This document shows, piece after piece, positions 18,423 to 25,530 of a stretch of DNA of 64,000 bases. A program made the position numbers and the translations under genes. Every line of letters starts with the position of its first letter. Position 1 is the stretch's first letter. The notes beneath the pieces were generated by a model. That model did not search any database and was not told the origin of the DNA. It saw only the letters and a list, made by a program, of their open reading frames with translations. The DNA is from Pararhizobium polonicum. Lineage in GTDB: Bacteria > Pseudomonadota > Alphaproteobacteria > Rhizobiales > Rhizobiaceae. The stretch spans positions 1 through 64,000 of the forward strand of contig NZ_LGLV01000005.1 of assembly GCF_001687365.1 (NCBI RefSeq), in the 5' to 3' direction.

Positions 18423-19430
18423 ATGTCGAACCCGGTACTTGTCGAAGTCACGCGCGGAAATCTGGTCGAGAGCCGTCATCGCGGTCTGGTGATCGCCGTC
18501 GATGCCGACGGAAAAACCGTGTTTTCGCTCGGCGATACCGATGCCGGCGTCTTCCCGCGCTCGGCCTGCAAGGCCATGCAGGCACTGCCGCTGATGGAGA
18601 CCGGCGCCGCCGACGCCTACGGGTTCGGCAACAGGGAACTGGCGCTGGCCTGCTCCTCGCACAATGGCGAGCCGGAACATGTGGCGCTGGCCGCTGCGAT
18701 GCTGGCGGCGGCGGGCAGGGACGTCGCCACGCTCGAATGCGGCGAACACTGGTCGTTCAGCCAGGACACCATCATCGGCCAGGCCCGCACGCTCGACCAT
18801 CCGTCTCAGTTGCACAACAACTGCTCGGGAAAACACGCGGGCTTCGTCTGCGCCTGCTGCCATAGCGGGCAGGAAACGGCCGGCTATGTCACCTACGACC
18901 ATCCGCTGCAGCGCGAAATCCGCGGCGTGATGGAAAGCCTGACGGGCGCGGCGCTGGCGCACGACAATTGCGGCACCGATGGCTGCTCGATCCCCACCTA
19001 CGCCGTGCCGCTGAAGGGTCTTGCCCACGGCTTTGCAAAAATGGCGACCGGTACCGGGCTGGAGCCGGTCCGCGCGAAGGCCTCGAAGCGGCTGATCGAA
19101 GCCTGCATGGCCGAACCCTTCTATGTCGCAGGTTCGAAGCGCGCCTGCACGCGCCTGATGCAGACGGCGCCCGGCCGCATCTTCGCCAAGACCGGTGCGG
19201 AGGGCGTGTTCTGCGCCGCCATTCCGGAAAAGGGCATTGCGATTGCGCTCAAATGCGAGGACGGCACCACCCGCGCCGCCGAAGCCATGGTCGCCGCCAC
19301 GCTGGCGCGCTTCTTCACGGACGAGCCGGACGTGCACGCCAGCCTGATGGCGCAGGCCAATCATTCGATGAGAAACTGGAACGGTATCGCCGTCGGCGAT
19401 GTCAGGGTGACGGACGCATTCGCCGCCTGA
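18423..19430 (+). CDS. Class 3 (Rhizobium etli-type) L-asparaginase
   Basis: Hydrolyses L-asparagine to aspartate and ammonia. The 335-residue sequence is not related to the E. coli AnsA/AnsB folds but matches the ReAV type. Key residues known from that family are visible: Ser47 and Lys50 (PRSACK), Ser79 (SSHNGE), Cys134 and Lys137 (NNCSGKHAG), Cys188 (GTDGCS), Cys242 (KRACTR) and Lys256 (AKTGAEG). Numbering is one less than in ReAV early on and seven less after a short deletion. Cytoplasmic, no signal peptide. Confidence 0.92.
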   Translation: MSNPVLVEVTRGNLVESRHRGLVIAVDADGKTVFSLGDTDAGVFPRSACKAMQALPLMETGAADAYGFGNRELALACSSHNGEPEHVALAAAMLAAAGRDVATLECGEHWSFSQDTIIGQARTLDHPSQLHNNCSGKHAGFVCACCHSGQETAGYVTYDHPLQREIRGVMESLTGAALAHDNCGTDGCSIPTYAVPLKGLAHGFAKMATGTGLEPVRAKASKRLIEACMAEPFYVAGSKRACTRLMQTAPGRIFAKTGAEGVFCAAIPEKGIAIALKCEDGTTRAAEAMVAATLARFFTDEPDVHASLMAQANHSMRNWNGIAVGDVRVTDAFAA

Positions 19431-19438
19431 TCCTGCGC

Positions 19439-19468
19439 TTGAAGACTATGACGCAACGCGTTATAGTC
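19439..19468 (+). promoter_or_regulatory. higBA promoter overlapped by a palindromic operator
   Basis: TTGAAG (19439-19444) and TATAGT (19462-19467) are 17 bases apart. An 11-bp inverted repeat with one mismatch and a 3-base centre (19444-19454 and 19458-19468) spans from the -35 end through the -10. This is the arrangement expected for HigA autorepression. The predicted start of transcription coincides with the higB ATG at 19473. Confidence 0.65.
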
Positions 19469-19472
19469 TGTT

Positions 19473-19754
19473 ATGATCAAGAGCTTTGCCGACCGCGAAA
19501 CGGAATGCATCTGGTCCGGCCGGCGCAGCCGCAGGCTGCCTGCCGAGATTCAGGCTATCGCGTTGCGGAAGCTGCGATTGATCAATGCCGCAAACAGCCT
19601 GAACGACTTGCGTGTTCCGCCCGGAAACCGGCTCGATATGCTGAAAGGCAACCGCTCGGGTCAGCACTCGATCCGGATCAACGATCAGTGGCGCATCTGT
19701 TTTTCATGGCAGGAAGGTGAAGCGAACAATGTCGAAATCACAGACTATCATTGA
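19473..19754 (+). CDS. higB: HigB toxin (RelE superfamily mRNA interferase)
   Basis: A 93-residue toxin with the standard HigB start MIKSFADRET and the conserved LRVPPGNRLDMLKG and HSIRINDQWRICFSW blocks, the latter holding the ribosome-dependent RNase residues. It precedes its antitoxin, the reversed gene order typical of higBA, and overlaps it by 26 bases. There is no Shine-Dalgarno sequence before the ATG; the promoter position suggests a leaderless mRNA. Confidence 0.92.
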   Translation: MIKSFADRETECIWSGRRSRRLPAEIQAIALRKLRLINAANSLNDLRVPPGNRLDMLKGNRSGQHSIRINDQWRICFSWQEGEANNVEITDYH

Positions 19755-20046
19755 TGCCGATCTGCTGGCCAACCCGCATCCCGGTGAAATCCTCCTTCAC
19801 GATTTTCTGGTGCCGATGGCCTTGAGCCAGAATGGCCTTGCCCGCGCCATTCATGTGCCGCCGCGCCGCATCAATGAAATCGTGCTCGGCAAGCGGATTG
19901 TGACGGCGGATACCGATCTGCGGTTGGCGCGTTATTTTGGTCTCTCCGAGGGTTTTTTCCTTCGGCTGCAAACGGACCATGACCTTATGGAAACGCGGCG
20001 GGAGCTGGGCGGCGCGCTCGATCGTATCACGCCGCGGGCGGCCTGA
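19729..20046 (+). CDS. higA: HigA antitoxin (XRE-type HTH)
   Basis: A 105-residue antitoxin with HPGEILLHDFLVPMALSQNGLARAI and the helix-turn-helix VPPRRINEIVLGKRIVTADTD, followed by LARYFGLSEGFFLRLQ. It neutralises HigB and should bind the palindrome before higB. The ATG at 19729 is used because GGAAGG precedes it by about 11 bases; a GTG 12 bases earlier is less well placed. Confidence 0.92.
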   Translation: MSKSQTIIDADLLANPHPGEILLHDFLVPMALSQNGLARAIHVPPRRINEIVLGKRIVTADTDLRLARYFGLSEGFFLRLQTDHDLMETRRELGGALDRITPRAA

Positions 20047-20052
20047 ACTGTC

Positions 20053-20805
20053 TCAGGCCTCGATGATCTGCAGGCCTCTGTCACGATAGGGCGCGGTAAC
20101 GTCCTGCGCCATACCGGCGGGCACGATCAGGCCGGCCATCTCCTCGGCGCCGGCAATATGATGCGGCGAGACGGCGTTGAATTTCTCTTCCGTCAGGAGG
20201 GCGATGGTCTCTGTCGATCGGGCCGCAATGGCGCGCTTGACGGCCGCTTCCTCGTAGTCGCCGGTCGAAAGCCCGTGGGCGGGGTGGATCGCGGTTGCCC
20301 CGAGGAAGAAGATGTCGGGACGCAGCGTACCGATCGCCGCCAGCGCTGCCGCGCCCGTTGCCACCATCGAGTGCTTGTAGAGACTGCCGCCGATCAGGAT
20401 CACCTCGGCCCGGTGCTTTTCCAACAGGGTTGCGATCGCCGGGCTGTGGGTCGCGATCGTCAGTTTCATCTCGCGCGGCAGGGCGCGAACGATCTGCGCA
20501 TTGGTGGTGCCGCCGTCGATGAAGACCAGTTGCCCTGCGTGCAGCAGTTCGGCGGCCTTCTGCCCGAGCCGCTTCTTGATATCGGCGGAGATCGTCTGGC
20601 GGGCTTCCAGGTCCGGAAGCGGCGGCGTGATCGGCAGCGCGCCGCCATGCACCCGCTTCAACAGACCGGCCGACGCCATGTCGCGCAGATCCCGCCGGAT
20701 CGTGTCTTCCGACAGCTTCAGTTCGGCCGCCAGTTCCCCGGCAACGATCTGGCCGTCACTGGTGAGGCGTGTCGAAATCAGCGCCCGCCGCTGCGAAGTC
20801 AGCAT
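20053..20805 (-). CDS. DeoR-family transcriptional regulator
   Basis: A 250-residue repressor with the N-terminal DeoR helix-turn-helix (SEDTIRRDLRDMASAGLLKRVHGGA, ~30-55) and a C-terminal sugar-phosphate sensing domain with IDGGTTNAQI and the FFLGATAIHPAHGLST region. Such proteins usually sense phosphorylated sugars. Start 20805 follows GGAG by seven bases. Divergent from the gene at 20906, with inverted repeats between them, suggesting it controls that gene. Confidence 0.88.
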   Translation of the reverse strand: MLTSQRRALISTRLTSDGQIVAGELAAELKLSEDTIRRDLRDMASAGLLKRVHGGALPITPPLPDLEARQTISADIKKRLGQKAAELLHAGQLVFIDGGTTNAQIVRALPREMKLTIATHSPAIATLLEKHRAEVILIGGSLYKHSMVATGAAALAAIGTLRPDIFFLGATAIHPAHGLSTGDYEEAAVKRAIAARSTETIALLTEEKFNAVSPHHIAGAEEMAGLIVPAGMAQDVTAPYRDRGLQIIEA

Positions 20806-20840
20806 TTCAGTCTCCAAAACAATTCTTGACTCTGCACGAT

Positions 20841-20891
20841 ATTGCATGATTTATCATGAATATCCAGATTTATCGGGATAATTCATGCAAT
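20841..20891. promoter_or_regulatory. Inverted repeat in the DeoR divergent region
   Basis: ATTGCATGA (20841-20849) and the inverted TTCATGCAAT (20882-20891) flank a further TCATGAATA copy near 20853. The symmetric, AT-rich arrangement between divergent starts fits a DeoR operator. Inference only. Confidence 0.45.
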
Positions 20892-20905
20892 TTATGGAGA
20901 AAACC

Positions 20906-21277
20906 ATGCTGATTTTGATTGCCGGGCCTTATCGATCCGGCACCGGCGACGATCCGGAAAAGATGGCGGCCAACCTGAAGCGGCTGGAGGCGCCGTCGCA
21001 TGCGCTGTTCGAGGCGGGGCATGTGCCGATGATCGGCGAATGGGTGGCGCTGCCGGTCTGGCATGCCGCCGGTGGCCGTGAGATCGGCGACGATCTCTAC
21101 GAGCAGATCTTTCATCCCGTCGCCGGGCGGTTGCTGCAGCTTTGCGAGGCCGTCCTGCGCTTGCCGGGTGAGAGCAAGGGGGCGGACAATGATGTGCGGA
21201 TCGCCAAAGAACGCGGAATTCCAGTTTATTTCCGGCTGGAGGACGTGCCGGGCTGCGCCGCCGTCATGGTGGCGTAA
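20906..21277 (+). CDS. DUF4406-like protein (nucleoside deoxyribosyltransferase fold)
   Basis: A 123-residue cytoplasmic protein starting LILIAGPYRSGTGDDPEKMAANL, with later GHVPMIGEWVALP and LPGESKGADNDVRIAKERGIPV. The glycine-rich first strand and the Gly-Ala-Asp-x-Asp...Ala...Gly-Ile-Pro segment resemble DUF4406 and nucleoside 2-deoxyribosyltransferase-like proteins that bind nucleotides or N-glycosides. Substrate unknown. Start 20906 follows GGAG by six bases; two earlier in-frame ATGs exist. Adjacent, divergent DeoR regulator suggests control by a sugar-phosphate-type signal. Confidence 0.7.
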   Translation: MLILIAGPYRSGTGDDPEKMAANLKRLEAPSHALFEAGHVPMIGEWVALPVWHAAGGREIGDDLYEQIFHPVAGRLLQLCEAVLRLPGESKGADNDVRIAKERGIPVYFRLEDVPGCAAVMVA

Positions 21278-21370
21278 CCGGCCCTGATCGCGCTGGCAAA
21301 TATCCGGCGCGGTTGGTATCACTTGCGCCGGACCCGCCGGCCGTGGCCGGTGCAGAGATGGAGAGCCGGA

Positions 21371-21991
21371 ATGCTGAAACTCTATGTCACGCCTGCAACC
21401 TGCTCGCTGGCATCGCAGATCGCGCTGGAGGAGGGCGGTGCGGTCTATGCGGTCGAGAGGATCGATTTTGCCCGGCAGGAGCAGCGTTCTCCCGATTTCC
21501 TGCGCGTCAATCCGAAGGGCCGCGTGCCCGCGCTGGTGACGGATCGTGGCGTGCTGACGGAAACGCCGGCCATCCTCGCCTTCATCGGCCAGAGTTTTCC
21601 CGAAAGCATCATCGGTGTACCAAAAGACCCGTTCGAATTTGCGCGGATCCAGTCCTTCAATGCCTATCTCTGCTCGACCGTGCATGTCGCCCATGCGCAC
21701 AAGCGCCGTGGCAGCCGCTGGGCCGATGATCCGGCGGCGATCGAGGCGATGACGCTGAAGGTCGCAAGCAATATGGGTGATTGCTTCGAACTGATCGAAA
21801 ACACCATGTTTGCCGGCCCGTGGGTGATGGGCGAAACCTATTCGATCGCCGATCCCTACCTGTTCACGCTGGCCGGCTGGCTGGAAGGCGACGGCGTCGA
21901 TCCCGCGCGCTTCCCCAAGGTTCTGGAACACCGCCAGCGCATGGCTGATCGCCCGGCGGTCAAGGCGGCTCTGGCTGCCGTGCAGGGCTGA
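21371..21991 (+). CDS. Glutathione S-transferase family protein
   Basis: A 206-residue GST. The thioredoxin-like N-domain shows LYVTPATCSLASQIALEE, NPKGRVPALV with the cis-Pro, and TETPAILAFIG with the glutathione gamma-Glu binding Glu/Thr pair. The helical C-domain contains FAGPWVMGETYSIADPYLF, including the N-capping box of helix 6. Cys11 in place of a Tyr/Ser near the active site resembles beta-class enzymes. Likely detoxification; substrate unknown. Confidence 0.88.
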   Translation: MLKLYVTPATCSLASQIALEEGGAVYAVERIDFARQEQRSPDFLRVNPKGRVPALVTDRGVLTETPAILAFIGQSFPESIIGVPKDPFEFARIQSFNAYLCSTVHVAHAHKRRGSRWADDPAAIEAMTLKVASNMGDCFELIENTMFAGPWVMGETYSIADPYLFTLAGWLEGDGVDPARFPKVLEHRQRMADRPAVKAALAAVQG

Positions 21992-21993
21992 TC

Positions 21994-22191
21994 CTAGACC
22001 CGGCAGGCCTCGCCTGAGCGTTTTGGCTTGATGCGGACAACGGAGCCGGGAAAGGGCAGGTCGCCCAGTTCCCGTGCGTCCATCCGGGCGATGTCCGGAT
22101 GGCGCAAAAGGTCGCAAACCCAGGGTGTGTCGGATTCGCCCTCCGCGCGGGCGGCAAGCAGGTGGTCGAGTATGGAGAAAATCTTCAACAT
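21994..22191 (-). CDS. Small hypothetical protein, 65 residues
   Basis: A short soluble protein with no recognised domain: a hydrophobic start LKIFSILDHLL, then an acidic centre and basic C-terminus (RIKPKRSGEACRV). It is divergent from the LysR gene at 22284 and convergent with the GST gene two bases away. The ATG at 22191 is preferred; the frame continues upstream but into the promoter zone of the LysR gene. Confidence 0.5.
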   Translation of the reverse strand: MLKIFSILDHLLAARAEGESDTPWVCDLLRHPDIARMDARELGDLPFPGSVVRIKPKRSGEACRV

Positions 22192-22269
22192 GGCATCACC
22201 ATCTTTCGTTGATGAAGCCATCATCCGCCTTGCCGCCGGGTTTTTCAATTGAGATTGCTGCGGCAGTGC

Positions 22270-22284
22270 TATAGAAAAACTATA
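22270..22284. promoter_or_regulatory. Candidate LysR autoregulatory site
   Basis: TATAG (22270-22274) and CTATA (22280-22284) flank AAAAA. The symmetric AT-rich 15-mer overlaps the LysR start codon, resembling GcvA-type LysR binding sites. Inferred. Confidence 0.4.
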
Positions 22285-23186
22285 TGAAAGATCTGAATAC
22301 CGTTCATCTCAATGGCCTGCGTGCGGTGGAAGCCGTCGGCCGTCTCGGTTCGCTGCAGGCTGCCGCGGCGGAGTTGGGCGTCACCATCGGTGCGGTCAGC
22401 CAGCAGATCGTCAAGACGGAAAAGCAGCTCGGCCGCGTGCTGTTCGAGCGCAGCCCGCGCGGCCTTGTGGCAACGCCGTTCGGCGAGAGCATCCTGCCGC
22501 GCCTGACCGGCGGTTTCGAAACGCTCGATCAGGCGGTAGCATTGGCCAGGAGACGGGACGAGACGATCCTGACGATCTCGGTCGCCCCGGTTTTCGCGGC
22601 GCGCTGGCTGGTTCACCGGCTGGATCATTTCACCGAGAAACACCCTGATATCCGCTTGCGCATCGATGCGACGACGGCGCTGGTCAATCTAGAAAGTGCC
22701 GGCGTCGATGTCGGTATCCGCGTCGGCGCGGGCAACTGGCCGGATGTGAAGAGCGAACTGCTGCTGGAGCAGGAGGTCTTTCCGGTCTGCTCGCCCGCCA
22801 TGGCGGAGAACCTGAAAGAACCGAAGGATATTCTCGGTCTTCCGGCCGTCATCGACGGCCGCTCGATGTTCAGCTGGGAGACGTGGCTGCGCGAGGTCGG
22901 TCTTTCCGGTGAGACCATGACGGCGCGGCATGTCTTCAACGAAGCCTCGCTCTGCCTCGATGCGGCGATCGCCGGCCAGGGCGTCATGCTCGCCTGGCAG
23001 ACGCTGGCCGGTTATTCCATCATCGAGGGGCGCCTGGTGATGCCATACCCCATCCGTGTGAAGACGGGTTTTGCGCACTACTTCGTCACCCCGCCGTCGC
23101 GCCGTGAAAGCAAGACCGTCTCGGCCTTCAAGCAATGGGTGCGCGCGGAAATCGCCGAGAGCATGCGGCGTCTCGGTTTCGCCTGA
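22284..23186 (+). CDS. LysR-family regulator, GcvA-like
   Basis: A 300-residue LysR regulator. The winged HTH (residues ~8-65) contains LHLNGLRAVEAVGRLGSLQAAAAELGVTIGAVSQQI; the effector domain begins near residue 92 (TISVAPVFAARWLVHRL), a GcvA-type sequence. It is divergent from the small protein at 21994 and convergent with the GST at 23201; either GST gene is a plausible target. Confidence 0.9.
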   Translation: MKDLNTVHLNGLRAVEAVGRLGSLQAAAAELGVTIGAVSQQIVKTEKQLGRVLFERSPRGLVATPFGESILPRLTGGFETLDQAVALARRRDETILTISVAPVFAARWLVHRLDHFTEKHPDIRLRIDATTALVNLESAGVDVGIRVGAGNWPDVKSELLLEQEVFPVCSPAMAENLKEPKDILGLPAVIDGRSMFSWETWLREVGLSGETMTARHVFNEASLCLDAAIAGQGVMLAWQTLAGYSIIEGRLVMPYPIRVKTGFAHYFVTPPSRRESKTVSAFKQWVRAEIAESMRRLGFA

Positions 23187-23200
23187 GCCGGTGTGCCGTT

Positions 23201-23866
23201 TCAGGCCGCAGCCGCTTCCTTGCGCCGTCCGGCCATCATCGCCTCGAAGGCCGGCCGCGCGTGGCAGCGGGCAAGCCAGCTTTTGACACGCGGGTGCCTG
23301 TCGAACAGCTCTGTCTCGCTCATGGCATAGCGCAGCACTTCCGCCAGGTTGAGATCGGCGACGGTGAAGCGGTCGCCGACGAGATAATCCTGTGATTGCA
23401 GATGCGCCTCCAGCCGCGCCAGCGGCCGTTCCAGCCCCTTGACCGAAGCCGCAATCACAGCCTTGCCGTCGGGCGTGTTTTCCGCCGCATTGTCATAGGT
23501 CAGCACGATCTTGACCGTGTAGGGCTCGACCTCGGTCGCCGCCCACAGCGTCCAACCGGTGATTTCGCCCTCTTCGCGCACATCCGCACCGGCAAGCGGC
23601 CCGCCATGCTTGCGGGCGAGGTAGAGGTTGTTGGCGAGCGATTCCGTCAGCACCAGCCCGTCATCCTCGATCGCCGGAATGAGACCCATCGGGTTGACGG
23701 CGAGGAACGAGGGTGACCTGGTGTTGAGCCGGGCTTCAGTGGCAAGCGGATCGGCCAACAGCCGCGCCTGGATGACCGGCACGGATTGGAAGGGAAGGCC
23801 GAGTTCTTCCGCCATCCAGTAGTTGCGCGAGGCGCGCGAGCAGTAAACGCCATAGATCGTCAGCAT
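23201..23866 (-). CDS. Glutathione S-transferase family protein
   Basis: A 221-residue GST with N-terminal [25 protein letters not shown], the cis-Pro segment [13 protein letters not shown] and [12 protein letters not shown], then a C-domain with [21 protein letters not shown]. The CSRASR motif puts Cys/Ser at the catalytic position. Start 23866 gives normal length; an upstream in-frame start would add 19 residues unlike GSTs. Not closely similar to the GST at 21371. Confidence 0.88.
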   Translation of the reverse strand: MLTIYGVYCSRASRNYWMAEELGLPFQSVPVIQARLLADPLATEARLNTRSPSFLAVNPMGLIPAIEDDGLVLTESLANNLYLARKHGGPLAGADVREEGEITGWTLWAATEVEPYTVKIVLTYDNAAENTPDGKAVIAASVKGLERPLARLEAHLQSQDYLVGDRFTVADLNLAEVLRYAMSETELFDRHPRVKSWLARCHARPAFEAMMAGRRKEAAAA

Positions 23867-23983
23867 GTTTGTTCCCCTTGACTGGATTTTGGGCTGGATT
23901 TCGCCGCACGCTAGGGCAAGCATGGCGAGGCTTGAAGCCGGGTGCGTTGATGTCAGCCATGAAATGTTTTGATGTGACGGGTT

Positions 23984-25351
23984 TTAAGCAATGCGATTGC
24001 CGGAAAGTGTCAGATGGGCGAAAGCCGCGCTGCCGCCATCGATGAGATCGCCCGTCGCCTTGTCGTTCCAGCGATAGCCGAGAATGGCACCGTTCCTGAC
24101 GTCCTGGAACAGGTTGTCGGCAATCAGCGCCGTGCCCGCGCCTTCGACCACCGTGACGGCACAGCCAGCGCCGGCGCCGCGCACCAGATTGCCGGTCGCC
24201 ACGATATTGCGCATGAAGGGTCCCCAGCCGAGCATCAGGCCCCATTTCGGCGCGTTCTCGATGATATTGCCGGTGATCACCGTATCGGCCTCCGCCGCGA
24301 TGCCGAAGCCGAAACCGGCGCCGTCATGGTGATAGGGGCCGTTCAGATGCAGGTTGCGGACGATGTTGCCGCTGACGGTCGCCAGCCTGCCGCCCGCGTC
24401 GAAATTGACGATCAGGATGCCGTTGGCAGCGCCGTCGATCAGGTTGCCGGTCACGATGGCCCCCTGGAATCCGAATTCGGAATAGAGAGCCGTCTCGCCG
24501 GAGCGCAGGCACTGGTTGCCGGATATCTGCACGTTGGTGGCGCTGTTGGCGCGGATGGCGGAGAAGGCGCAGTCAGAGACGTGGTTGTCCGTCACCATCA
24601 CATTCCAGGCGCGGAAAATATTGATGCCGTTGCCGTTTTCGCCGGTGCCGCCGTCCCTGGCGGCGATGCGGAAGACGCGGTTGCCGCGCACCATCGTGCC
24701 GTCTTCCGCTCCTTCCCAGCGGTGCACCAGGATGCCGCCATTGCCGCAGTCGAACACCGTGTTGGCGGTGATGGCTAGCCGGTCGCTATCGACCGCGTAG
24801 ATGCCGGCGGCGGCGGCCTGCGAAATGCTGTTGCCGTCGATCCGGCCGCCGCAGCGCTCGGCATGGATGCCGTGCTGCGACGAGCCGGTGACGGTGCAGT
24901 TCTCGATGGTGAGATCGGCGATGCCGCGCAGGTTGAGAAGCCCATCGGCATCGCCGCTCAAAGATTTGCCGCCGCCGTCGAGAACGAGGTCCGACAGCGT
25001 CAGCCGGCCAAGCCCTTCGCCGGTGAGAAAGGGGCCACCGCCGGCATGGATCAGCCGTGTTCGGCCGGGAACGCCGCTCAGCCACAGATTATCAGGCAGG
25101 GTAATGCCGGAGACGCGATAGTCGCCGGCAGGCAGGAAGACCGGCAGCCCCTGTCCGGCCGCCTCCCTGAAAAGCCGGGCGATTGCCTGGCTCTGGTTTG
25201 AAGCGGTGTCGGGGCCGACACCATAGCCGGAAATATCGATCGTGCCGCGCAGGCCGTCCGGCTTCAGTGCCGCCGCCGCGCAGACACGGGCGGTTGCGGC
25301 ACAGAACCCCAGTGAAGCGATCGAAGACAGAAGCAAGCGTCTGTTCAGCAT
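23984..25351 (-). CDS. Tat-exported right-handed beta-helix protein (TIGR03808 type)
   Basis: A 455-residue protein with a twin-arginine-like N-terminus (NRRLLLSSIASLGF, cleavage near CAAAA ~35). The rest is a series of short repeats such as ITANTVFDCGNGGI, VTDNHVSDCAFSAI and VTGNLIDGAANGI, each forming one coil of a parallel beta-helix as in pectate lyase-type folds. The family is called TIGR03808, a twin-arginine translocated repeat protein of Rhizobiales with unknown function; carbohydrate binding or cleavage in the periplasm is possible. Start 25351 puts the Arg pair at residues 4-5. Confidence 0.85.
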   Translation of the reverse strand: MLNRRLLLSSIASLGFCAATARVCAAAALKPDGLRGTIDISGYGVGPDTASNQSQAIARLFREAAGQGLPVFLPAGDYRVSGITLPDNLWLSGVPGRTRLIHAGGGPFLTGEGLGRLTLSDLVLDGGGKSLSGDADGLLNLRGIADLTIENCTVTGSSQHGIHAERCGGRIDGNSISQAAAAGIYAVDSDRLAITANTVFDCGNGGILVHRWEGAEDGTMVRGNRVFRIAARDGGTGENGNGINIFRAWNVMVTDNHVSDCAFSAIRANSATNVQISGNQCLRSGETALYSEFGFQGAIVTGNLIDGAANGILIVNFDAGGRLATVSGNIVRNLHLNGPYHHDGAGFGFGIAAEADTVITGNIIENAPKWGLMLGWGPFMRNIVATGNLVRGAGAGCAVTVVEGAGTALIADNLFQDVRNGAILGYRWNDKATGDLIDGGSAAFAHLTLSGNRIA

Positions 25352-25530
25352 GGTAAACCCTTTGCATCGCCCAGGCATGGGATCGCACCATTACCGGTAT
25401 GCCGGAATGACACGCAATGTTATGTTCGGTTGCGATCAGGCGTTGCGGCAAAGATGAACGGCGGCTGGTACACCTATATTTGAAGCTGTTGTCTTTAGGG
25501 AAGAATAACTTCTGGCTGCTAGAAACCAGC

